A stretch of 64,000 nt of DNA from Lithodes maja. Lineage: Eukaryota; Arthropoda; Malacostraca; Decapoda; Lithodidae. The notes below the pieces were generated by a model, which saw nothing but the letters and a program-made list of their open reading frames with translations, was not told the origin of the DNA and ran no database searches. A program made the translations under genes and the position numbers. This document shows, piece by piece, positions 10,885 through 19,900 of this stretch (within the stretch, counting starts at the first letter, position 1; the number at the start of each line of letters is the position of its first letter). The stretch is from the NCBI GenBank assembly GCA_037953745.1, contig JBAKBP010003213.1:1-64000 (forward strand), given 5' to 3'.

Positions 10885-13233
10885 CTACCCCGGATCCTCC
10901 ACCCGCGACAAACAGTCCGCAATCACATTCTCACAACCGGCAATATGGCGAATGTCTAAGTTGTACTCTTGCAACATGAGCGACCATCTGGTCAGCCTCA
11001 TATTCCGGTTGTGGAATTGATTGAGGAATTTAAGCGGGTGGTGGTCGGTATACACTACCACGACTGGCCCATAGGCAGGAACATAGACCTCAAAGTGTTG
11101 TCTGAGCGCTAACACGATTGCCAGCAGTTCCTTTTCAACAACCGAATAGTTTTTCTGTGCTGAATTAAATTTCTTTGAAAAGAAACTGACTGGATGCTCA
11201 AGACCTTCCTCGCCTGTCTGCAAAAGTACGGCACCAGCCCCTACTCCGCTGGCATCAGTCGCCAACTGAAATGGTCGTTCAAAGTCCGGGGCCCTGAGGA
11301 TAGGGTGAGTGCATAAAAGGTGTTTAACTACTCGAAACGCCTGCTCACACTCAGGTGCCCAGCGGAACTTTTTATCTTTGGCTAGATCTGTCAAAGGAGC
11401 TAACACAGTAGAATAGCCTCTTATAAAGCGGCGGTAATACCCAATCATGCCCAAAAATCTCATGATCTGCCGCTTGGTGGTCGGCCTGGGGAACAAGTCG
11501 ATAGCCTGTATCTTCTGTTGGGGCGGGCTCACCTGCCCTAACCCAACCACAAACCCCAGATACTGCACCGTGGCTTGCACAAAGTCACACTTGCCCAGAT
11601 TAACCACCAAGCCTGCTTTACCAAGTTGACTAAATAAGGCTTCTATGTGCTCACAGTGACTTTGGAAATCGTTGTCATAAATGATCACGTCATCAAGGTA
11701 GACAGTACAGTTTGGGATGTCTGCTACGATGTCGTTCATTAAGCTCTGGAAAGTGGACGGTGCATTTTTCAGACCATATGGCATCACGTTGCAACGGTAA
11801 GTACTGCCATCCACCACAAACCCGCACACCTCTTTAGCCCGCTCAGACAGTGGTACTTGCCAGTAGCCTTTGACGAGGTCTACCTTGGTCAAGTACCTTG
11901 CTTTCCCGATCTTATCCACACTGTCATCCACCCGGGGAAGAGGATATGCATTGGTGGGGGTCAACCCGTTCAACCGCCTAAAGTCAATGCAGAACCGAAC
12001 TTTTCCATCAGGTTTGGGCTGCAGCGTGACAGGAGAAGTCCACCGTACTGCCCCCTTCTCGATCAAGCCTCTCGCCAGCATATACTCCAGCTCATCCCTG
12101 AGCGCTGGGAGTTTAATGGGTGGCACCCGATAAGGTATCGACTTGAAGGGGGGGTGCTCTCCTACATCGACGTCATGCACCGCTTGAGTAGTGAGGCCTG
12201 GGTGCTCGGCAAATACAGTGGGGTATGAATCGAACAGGCGCTGCACTGCCACCTGCTGTTCCTCCGGCAGGTGCGCCAGAGCATCATGCGCACATTGGCT
12301 CGAATTCCCCGCCCACTGATCAGCCGAGACATGACAATCCCAGTTATCATCCACCTGATCATTGCTGCCCCCCTCTTCTTCTCCACCATGACCGCAGCAG
12401 GTCAACACAGGGACAGCTAGTGACTCAGGTGGGCGCCTCACATACTCCTTCAACAAATTAATGTGGCATAGTTGGTTACGCTTCTTCCGGTCTGGAGTGG
12501 CAACGAGGTAATCTAGATCGGAGATCTTTGACACCACCCGATAAGGCCCAGCGTACTTGGCAGCCAGAGGATGACCTGCCAAAGGCAACAGGACCAACAC
12601 CTCTTGACCTACCTGAAACTCCCGGAGTTTCGCCTTAGTATCGTACCTGTCCTTCATACGGGCCTGCGAACTCACCAAATTACGCCCGGCCAGCTCCAGA
12701 CTTCTAAGCATTCTCTCTCTGGTCTCGAGGACGTATCTCAACATAGAACATGGCTTAGCGGTATCCTCCCAAATCTCCTTCACCATGTGGAGAGGGCCCC
12801 TCACCTGATGCCCGAAAACAAGCTCATTCGGACTGAAACCGAGACTCTCTCCAGGTACTTCTCTTGCCGCGAACAAAACATACGGCAGACCAAGGTCCCA
12901 ATCCTTTCCGTTCTCTGCGCAATAACATCGAAGCATGCTTTTCAGCGTGGCGTGCCACCTCTCCAACACCCCTTGACTCTCCGGGTGATACGCAGAAGAG
13001 ACGACAGTGCTGATGCCATGCTGAATCATAGTTTGTTTGAACAGATTAGAGGTAAAATTAGAACCTTGGTCCGATTGCACCTCTTGCGGGTAACCATACC
13101 GCGAGCAATACAAGAGCAGGTTCCGGACAACAGTTTTCGCCGTGCCATTTCTCATTGGATATGCATCAGGATAACGAGTGGCCACATCCATGATAGTTAA
13201 TAGAAATTTATTACCGGCCCAACCCCTTTTTGG
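10885..13233 (-). CDS. Integrase core-RT-RNase H part of the gag-pol polyprotein
   Basis: Open frame; the ATG at 13191 lies inside the polyprotein and is not a true start. In order (numbered from that ATG): integrase catalytic core with D2 (MDVATRY), D41 (QSDQGSN) and E77 (GVLERWH), the D-35-E spacing; a C-terminal domain (VLVLLPLAGHPLAAKYAGPY); then RT with RFCIDFRRLN, KVDLVKGYWQVPL, MPYGLKNAPSTFQ and the catalytic YLDD near residue 495; RNase H with LATDASGVGAGAVL, FEVYV, VYTDHHPLKF and a terminal VIADCLSR. All catalytic residues are present. Integrase preceding RT is the striking feature. Stop at 10885. The frame joins the upstream ORF in phase once the 13243-13610 insertion is ignored. 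Confidence 0.93.
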   Translation of the reverse strand, partial: PKRGWAGNKFLLTIMDVATRYPDAYPMRNGTAKTVVRNLLLYCSRYGYPQEVQSDQGSNFTSNLFKQTMIQHGISTVVSSAYHPESQGVLERWHATLKSMLRCYCAENGKDWDLGLPYVLFAAREVPGESLGFSPNELVFGHQVRGPLHMVKEIWEDTAKPCSMLRYVLETRERMLRSLELAGRNLVSSQARMKDRYDTKAKLREFQVGQEVLVLLPLAGHPLAAKYAGPYRVVSKISDLDYLVATPDRKKRNQLCHINLLKEYVRRPPESLAVPVLTCCGHGGEEEGGSNDQVDDNWDCHVSADQWAGNSSQCAHDALAHLPEEQQVAVQRLFDSYPTVFAEHPGLTTQAVHDVDVGEHPPFKSIPYRVPPIKLPALRDELEYMLARGLIEKGAVRWTSPVTLQPKPDGKVRFCIDFRRLNGLTPTNAYPLPRVDDSVDKIGKARYLTKVDLVKGYWQVPLSERAKEVCGFVVDGSTYRCNVMPYGLKNAPSTFQSLMNDIVADIPNCTVYLDDVIIYDNDFQSHCEHIEALFSQLGKAGLVVNLGKCDFVQATVQYLGFVVGLGQVSPPQQKIQAIDLFPRPTTKRQIMRFLGMIGYYRRFIRGYSTVLAPLTDLAKDKKFRWAPECEQAFRVVKHLLCTHPILRAPDFERPFQLATDASGVGAGAVLLQTGEEGLEHPVSFFSKKFNSAQKNYSVVEKELLAIVLALRQHFEVYVPAYGPVVVVYTDHHPLKFLNQFHNRNMRLTRWSLMLQEYNLDIRHIAGCENVIADCLSRVEDPG

Positions 13234-13242
13234 AGTAAGGGG

Positions 13243-13610
13243 TCGGGCGCAAGTTCGACTAGATAATAGTCCATCAGGCGCCTGGCCCGGGGGGACGATT
13301 AATATGAAGGGTGTGCCTGGAAGTGTGGTGGGAGGGCTTGTGGCTTTGGCTCCGCTGCATGTCTGCCTGCCGAGATCGGAACCTCTCCGGGTGGTCAGGG
13401 GCCGGGGGAGTGCTGGAGCGACCTTGGTAACCCTGGTCTCTGGGTCTTCTCCTGGGTGACCTGGATGTGTGTGAGTTTGTGTTTTTTATCTGTGTTTATT
13501 TTTTGTTTTATGTTGTTTTTGTGTTTTCCCTGTTCTTGCTCTGTCTTGAGTCGGCTACCCCCAAAATGGGGATTGGGCCTGAGCATATAGATAGATAGAA
13601 TAGATAGACT
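13243..13610 (+). mobile_element. GATA-tailed retroposon inserted in the integrase region
   Basis: 368 bp flanked by near-identical 9-mers AGTAAGGGG (13234-13242) and AGTAGGGGG (13611-13619). The right end has a short hairpin (ACCCCCAAAATGGGG) then ATAGATAGATAG, like the 3' end of the GATA-tailed LINE family. No clear tRNA head or ORF is present, so it may be a SINE or a short 5'-truncated LINE. Removing it and one 9-mer rejoins the integrase in frame between VGPLPPT and the downstream NKFLLTIMDV. Confidence 0.82.
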
Positions 13611-16340
13611 AGTAGGGGGTAGGGGTCCGACCATATCAATGATGACCTTACTGAAGGGCGGTCCACTGACAGGAATGGGGTGCAACGGGGCTCTCGGAAT
13701 GGTTTGGTTAGGTTTTCCAACCCTCTGGCACGTATGACACCTTGCTATCCAGGTTACCACCTGCCCCTTCAACCCCGGCCACCAAAACAATTTTTCTAAA
13801 GCCGCCACCGTTTTTCTCACCCCTAGATGTCCTGCCAGTGGTATGTCATGCGCCAACCTCAGTAGGCTATCCCTGCACTCCCGTGGCACCACCAACTGGT
13901 CCACTACTCCGGACCCCTCTTGCCAACTACGTTTAGGGTCTTGAAAACGCCTATAGAGGATGCCTTCTAAATAAAAAAAATATCCTGGCTGTGCATCGCC
14001 GTCCTCGTCGAGCTCTACAGCTCCATTAGCACACGTTTGGAGCTCAGGGTCCTCTAGTTGCAACCGACGTATATCTGAGGGTGCCAAGCAATCTAACTGC
14101 TCCCGGAGCAATGCATGACCTTCCCCGATACTGGGCTGCTCCCTCTGTCTCTCTCGAAGTACATAACGTTGCTGTCGTGGAGACTCGTCATGCCCAGCCT
14201 CGTCACTCTCGATGACAGGCCCAGGGGCTACTCCAGAATTAAGTAATGGTGCTAATACTGAATCACCCAGGAGAGCCGCCGAGTCAAAACTCTTAAAACC
14301 AACTCCAGCTTTAGCCTCCTCCTGTTGATCGTTCCTCCGCTGGTCTGAAGACGGAGGACTAGGCTGTGACACTTTAGCTGCCCGAGCTCGGGTGACAACA
14401 CACGCCATGGGTTGTGTCTGGCACCGCTCGACCCACTCTTGCTCTTCCCTACTCACGTCGACCGGCCTCTCGGCAACGACTAAGGGTAGAACCTCAGAAG
14501 CGGGCATTGCAAAGTCGTTGCCGAGAAGAAGGTCGACGCCCTCCACTGGCAGTTTCTCCACAATCCCGACATCCAATTCACGTGCCACACCATCCACCTC
14601 CAACTCCAACCGCACCAGCGGGTATGACCGAGTTGCATTAATACCCTGCACCACCACCACCCGAGCCGCGTTTATAGGGTAGCCAGTCAAGTTTTTCATC
14701 AGAGTCTGGGAAGCACCTGTATCACGCAAGACCTCTACTCCATGCTTGCGCCCCGCCCACATCACGCAACCCCGCCCTCTATGGTCGCAAAAAACATCCT
14801 GAGCAGGGTTCGAGCCTCCCAGGTGCTTCTGCATTGGCTGTGCCTCAGCCTCTGACGAACTGCCCCGGGCAAACTCAGATGACTTCGGAGACACACCAAT
14901 GATGCAGGCCAAAGACACAGCTGCTGTAGGTGGTTTGCTAGGACAGACTCTTGCAAAGTGCCCCTTTTTATGACAATGATAACACTCCAACTCCCCTTTG
15001 GGCTTCCCTTGGTACTGGGAAGGGCCCGGCCCCTTCTTAAATGGGACGGTGCTAGTCTTGTGGTCAGTCTTGGTATCATGGCTCTTGTACTTGTTTGCAT
15101 AAGGTATATCACTAACTCGGGGGGGTGGGGCGTCACGCCCCTTGTTACCTGCCTCACTACGCTGGGCAGACCCGCACCCACGAATTAGTGATAGCCGGAG
15201 GTCAGCCATCTCAGCTACCTCCTGTAGAGTTTTTGGTTGCTTTTCTTTAAGGTTTAACGTCAGGTCGCCGCCCGTGCATTTGAAAAACTGCTCTAAAAGC
15301 ACCAACTGTTTAATGTCGTCAAACGTAGTAGCTTTCTCCGACCTCAGCCAATTCCCAAAAGCATCGGACAGCTCCCGGGCATGCTCCAAAAAGGTGCTCT
15401 CCCGACCCTTGGTAACACCCCGGAACTTCAACCTGTACGTCTCTGGTTGTAGTTCGTATGCTCTCAGGGCAGCCTCCTTGAGTTCCTCATTGATAATACA
15501 AGACTCTATAGGCAACGCATCATAGGCTTTAAGACCCTTGCCTATTAATCTAGAGGATACAAGTGCTGCCCATTTATTCTCTGGCCACTGGTGTTCCTGG
15601 CACTTCTTCTCAAAGCGTGTGAAAAATTCTGTTACACCACTCTCATCAAACACCGGAACCAGTTTCAATAAGTGCGAGAGAGACTGCTCATGAACACGGT
15701 TACCAGCCCCAAGTCGCTGTCCCGTTGTCTCTACTCGCGACTTCTCTACATCCATGTCGGCACAGTACCTAGTCGACTCAGCTTGGATTTTTGCTTGACT
15801 GATAGTTTTTCTCTCTTCTATCTTGGCTAATTCTAATTGCTGCTGATGCTGAAGCTTAGCTAATTCGAGCTTAAACAATAATTCTGGAGCTAACCCTTGA
15901 AGAGGTGAAGGTGCTACAATGTTTGACATTACCGGTGGTCCCCCCAGGGGCAACCCACCCTGCCAGTCACCACCCAACTGCGGAAGCGTACCCGGGGTGG
16001 GCAAACTACTGGGATGGCTGGGAGTCGAGTGTAGGGGAAGCATGGCCGAAGGGCTCTGAGCACTCAACCCATCTCGCTCACCAGTCACCCTGCCCAGTAC
16101 ACACGTTATCAAGTTATCCTTGGTCATGCTGCTAGTAACCGCATGACCGATAGCTGTGGCCAGGCATTGAAGACCGTACCGATCCATACCCTCCAACCGC
16201 TCGGCAGTAACAGGCCATTGCAAAAATATCCTAGCATCCTCCTCACAGTTCACCCGATTAACCCTTTCATCATGCTGCTGTTCCTCAGTTTTGACATTAC
16301 GTACTGTGTCTCCATTCTCCTCTGACCCGGTAAAAGACAT
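13611..16340 (-). CDS. Gag-protease-integrase N-terminus of the gag-pol polyprotein
   Basis: ATG at 16340, 220 bp inside the 5' LTR. About residues 130-200 form a glutamine/lysine-rich coiled coil; 220-400 is a capsid-like helical region (VPVFDESGVTEFFTRFEKK, TFLEHARELSDAFGNWL); 452-467 is a CCHC knuckle (CYHCHKKGHFARVC); about 538 is the protease active site RDTGASQTLM with a downstream LLLGND flap region; about 833-880 is the integrase HHCC zinc domain (LAHDIPLAGHLGV..CHTCQRVG), followed by IIDMVGPLPPT. No RT lies between protease and integrase. Beyond about residue 909 the open frame runs into inserted DNA (to 13395) and is not native. Confidence 0.92.
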
Positions 16341-16559
16341 GATGCTCCCAAAAATTTCTCACCACAATATTCAGAAAAGAAGTACCCCAAACTCTTATGT
16401 AGCACTATTCACTTGCCAAAAATGTCTGAAGACTCTCAAGTGCTATACTACTTTGCCAAAAAAAATTAACGTGCCCACTATATTCCTCAATAAAACAAAT
16501 GACCACAACAATCCTGCAATTATCTCTTAGTTCACAAGATCCTGAGCTAGGTCGCCATT
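16341..16559 (-). promoter_or_regulatory. 5' leader with candidate primer-binding site
   Basis: Immediately inside the 5' LTR the element strand reads AA then TGGCGACCTAGCTCAGGATC (16538-16557). TGG start, position and length fit a primer-binding site complementary to a tRNA 3' end; the tRNA identity cannot be fixed here. The rest of the leader is AT-rich and non-coding. Confidence 0.65.
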
Positions 16560-18265
16560 TGTTACGATCCAGGTTCTCAAAGACACAGGGCTCTTCAACA
16601 TTGGACTAGATAATGGCAAAATGCAACAACGGTAACACTAGATCCAACCCCTGCCTTAAACACTGGAAAACAAAACACCATTACCGCCCTGAGTCGTGCC
16701 TGGACAACGAGGTATCCTATGACTCGGTAACTGGTGCACACACACTAGGCTGACGCTCAATGAAACAGCCTAGTCTCAAACAGTAAAAGATTACTCGATT
16801 AGGTTACACAAAGAAAAGACAGTTAACGTGATTAATTAACATTACGGTAGATACTCAAATAACTGGCACACCTGTATTAAAGAAAGTGCAATGCTAGTCC
16901 TGCAACATCAACTGGAAACTTCTGAAATAAGTCTGATGCTGGGAAGATGTTCGTAAAGAATCTTGAACAATTATAATGCAGAATACGGGTCACAATAAAT
17001 GCTAGGACATATAGTAATAATAGGCAGGCGAATAATAAAGACTGCGCAAAGGTAGCAATGCTCGACAACTAAAGAAATGCTTCGTGACACAACGCAACAG
17101 CCCACTAGGGTTGTGCAACTCAACAACAACCCCGGCTCAAAAGTGCAGTGAATAATAATGTTGCATACATATAATAATGGGGGCTTATCTCTAACCAGTG
17201 TCTGCTCAGTTAATAAAGTCTAGCTGGAGTATCAAGGCAGGGCAACAATGGGCGAGCATGCGGCTCGTAGCCTAACGTTGTCCGAAGGTGGTATAATGAC
17301 GATTACGTTATATGACGGGGATGCTCTCTTGATAAATCTAGGTCTCTAGTACCTAGTTCTATCCTGGCGATCCCTCAGAAGTCAACACTAAGAGGCAGCA
17401 CTATGTTGTGAGGGATAGGCTATGGCCCTCTCACACCACAGCGCTGTGCTCGCAAAGTAAACCCACCCGAAGACAACTTAGGCTCCCACAGTACCTGTCG
17501 ATGTCGTGCAGGGCTTGGCTAACACTGCACACATCGGAGACAACGACACAGTAACCTTACCCCCAATCTAGCTTTAGATAACCAAGCAGAATCACTCAAC
17601 ACCTTGCCAGGGAGACATATACCGGTCTACAACCTTCCCGAGAGAGGACACACACGGAAAAGTCCGTCTCTCCAACCTCAATAAAGCATAATACCTCCTT
17701 AACCTAATACAGGGAAATATCTGAGAGCTTCGCGTACAATACGACTGGTCGACGGTGAACGTCTATGCTGAAACCAGAAGGGATGTTGAGTTTAATAAAG
17801 ATTAGAGAATGAGAAAGGAGAAGTCGAGAGAGAGAAATAGTATGCAAAGTGGCGAGTATGGGGGACAGAATTGCAAAGGATATAGGCGGTACGCGTGTCA
17901 GGCAAGCTCTGAGCTGGTAAAAAACATGAGGCAGCAACGGGAAGGGACTAGTTGACCACCCGGCCGCCAACGCCGTCAGCGCCCAAGCGAGCCGCGTCAT
18001 AGCTCACCTCGCTGCCGGGTGTACCCCCTCACCCTCTCTCGCTCGCCTCCCACAGAAGCAACATTTATATTATAGCGAATATAAAATATAAGGCGCGGTC
18101 ACAGACCAAAACAAAGATCATTTCTAGACTGTCTGTGGCAACACAACACTAATGAAATAAAGCAGATCATTCTAGGACAACTGTAGCCTATCCCCCCATC
18201 CTGGCGAGCGCTAGCGAGCTGCAATGTCCCACGCAACCATTCTGCCAACGCCGGGCGGCGTCACA
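16560..18265 (-). repeat. 5' LTR of the Gmr1-like element
   Basis: 1,706 bp; starts TGTTACG and ends CGTCACA, i.e. TG..CA-type ends with TGT/ACA inverted termini. It serves as the unrearranged reference for the LTR at 8461. The U3/R/U5 division is not resolvable by eye. Flanked on the right by AATG, the target duplication. Confidence 0.92.
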
Positions 18266-19900
18266 AATGGCATACGTATAATTAAATAAAGGCAGCAACT
18301 CGCAACATAGCCACATACAGGTGTGCTTCTCACTCTTAGTCAGGCAAGCCTGCTCGGACAGAGTCTTTAAGCCACACCCTGACTCACAATGGTCACAAAA
18401 ACGGTAAACTGTGGCACAATAACAAGCATACAGAAATAATAAACCCCTAGCTGTTAATCTGCCAGGTGGCAGAGGTCTAGCCGGAAGGATATAGGCTTCG
18501 GATACTCGGGCTGAGCCACCTGCTCTAGCCTAGGGACGTTCCCAAGTCTGTGCGCCAAATTACTCTAATTGAAAGGGTGCTCTCTTGAGAGACTCAGATC
18601 CCAAGTATCTGACTCTCTCCTGGCGACCCTAAAACAAATGCAAGACGTGCTAGCGCAGTGCTGAGCGGACTAGGCAAGGGCCCTCACACAACACAACACT
18701 AGACACACAGGCACACAGACAAGAAAATGCCCCCAGACTCCCACGGGTATCCTAGTAAAGTCGTGCAGGTCCACAGGACTCGCAACAGCAGACTTTACTT
18801 AAAGGATCGCAAAAAGCCTCCCCTCCAGTCTAGCCCCTGCTCACCTGCCACAAGAACACACTAGCAAGCATGAAACCACCAAATATGAGACAACAAAAAA
18901 GCTTCCTAGGTCTCATTAACAATTATATCTCTGCATAAGGCCCAAAATCCTATCTAGTTATCTGAGAGCTCGTCGTTAATTCTTACAGTTTCTTACAGTA
19001 GATCTTCTGGAAAAAGGCAAACTATGCCTGTGTATCCAGCTCAGTACCAGTACTTGCACTGCTGCGGTCGTTCACGGTGTTGGCGGCGGCGATAGCAGAC
19101 GCAACATTTTTACTATTCTGTATTTTTGTTTTATAATCAAACTTCAAATCTTGTCTTCCCCATGCTTTATCAAGATTACTTTCAAACTCCATTATTGATT
19201 CGGAATCGACTACATACAATCGACTTAATACAATGATAGATATAAGGTCTATCAAGGGGATGGGGTAATTAAATAGACTGGTGAAGTAGTGGAAAGAAGG
19301 TATACAAAGTAAGAGAGAAAGTTTCTAAGTGGGGTTGAGAGGGGTAGATATCAAGGGGGTCCGATGGGTACGACAGTGAGGTGAGCTCTGAGGAGAATAG
19401 CTCCTCTGGACCCCTCCAGGATCCCACACAAAGGCACGGTGGTCAGCCAATCACAGGCCGCTACGTCACCCGGCAGCAGGCCCGCAGAAGGCGCCAGGAA
19501 CCACCAGCCAATCAAAACCGAGAGAAAAGGCCATGCGGGCGAGCAACTCCTCCGGGAGGGAGGAGGGAGGAGGAGGAAAAGCAACACTCACCTCCCCCAC
19601 CCTGCTCGCTCGCTCTCTCTCTCCCACTCGTCTCCTCCCACTCTCACTAGACTTACATCTTATATATAATAATGAAACAATCAACTATCGAGAATAAAAT
19701 ATACTAAGATGTGTTGGTTAAGAATAAGGGCAGCTTCAAGCTGTGAAACAACATAAGAATATCCCAGACATTAGTTACATTGTCGTAGGATATATACTAA
19801 GGAAAAGCCGGCCAGCCGGCTGCCGCCAGCCAGTTTCTAAACGGCTGGGCAGACGACACTCGCGCATGCCCGCACGTGGCTACTATGCAGGAGCGTCACA
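18266..19900 (-). repeat. LTR B, right part
   Basis: Continues LTR B after the Gmr1-like insertion. It aligns with LTR A (4795-6601) in the 'TCTAGC.GGAA', 'GGGTGCTCTCTTGAGAGA' and 'GGCCGATACGTCAC/GGCCGCTACGTCAC' blocks, and ends GAGCGTCACA at 19900 next to a purine tract (minus strand). It is longer than LTR A partly because of a LINE-like fragment at about 18985-19256. Confidence 0.82.
18985..19256 (-). mobile_element. Probable LINE 3' fragment within LTR B
   Basis: The minus-strand frame 19255-19022 reads VVDSESIMEFESNLDKAWGR followed by DLKFDYKTK and SKNVASAIAAANTVNDRSS. The 'F.S.LDK.W....KF.YK' layout resembles the ORF2 C-terminus of arthropod LINEs. LTR A lacks this block, which supports an insertion. 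Boundaries are approximate and the family is not named. Confidence 0.5.

Larger units (their letters stand above)
8461..18265 (-). mobile_element. Near-complete LTR retrotransposon with Gmr1-like domain order
   Basis: 9.8-kb element with two long LTRs (8461-10392, 16560-18265), a candidate primer-binding site, a polypurine tract and a long gag-pol frame. It is flanked by the 4-bp duplication AATG and lies inside LTR B. Translated in element orientation the order is gag with CCHC knuckle, protease, integrase (zinc-binding domain, DDE core, C-terminal domain), RT, RNase H. Ty3/gypsy elements normally place RT-RNase H before integrase; the order here is that of Gmr1-like elements and of Ty1/copia, while the RT and integrase motifs are gypsy-like. 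No env-like ORF is present. The only large break in the coding region is a 368-bp retroposon at 13243. Confidence 0.9.

Noticed and set aside
12571..13200. 209-codon plus-strand frame opposite the integrase
   Set aside because: Antisense shadow of a region with all integrase catalytic residues on the minus strand.
8461..18265. An envelope gene, making the element an errantivirus-like retrovirus
   Set aside because: The region between the RNase H stop (10885) and the 3' LTR (10392) is only ~490 bp, AT-rich and without a membrane-protein-like frame.
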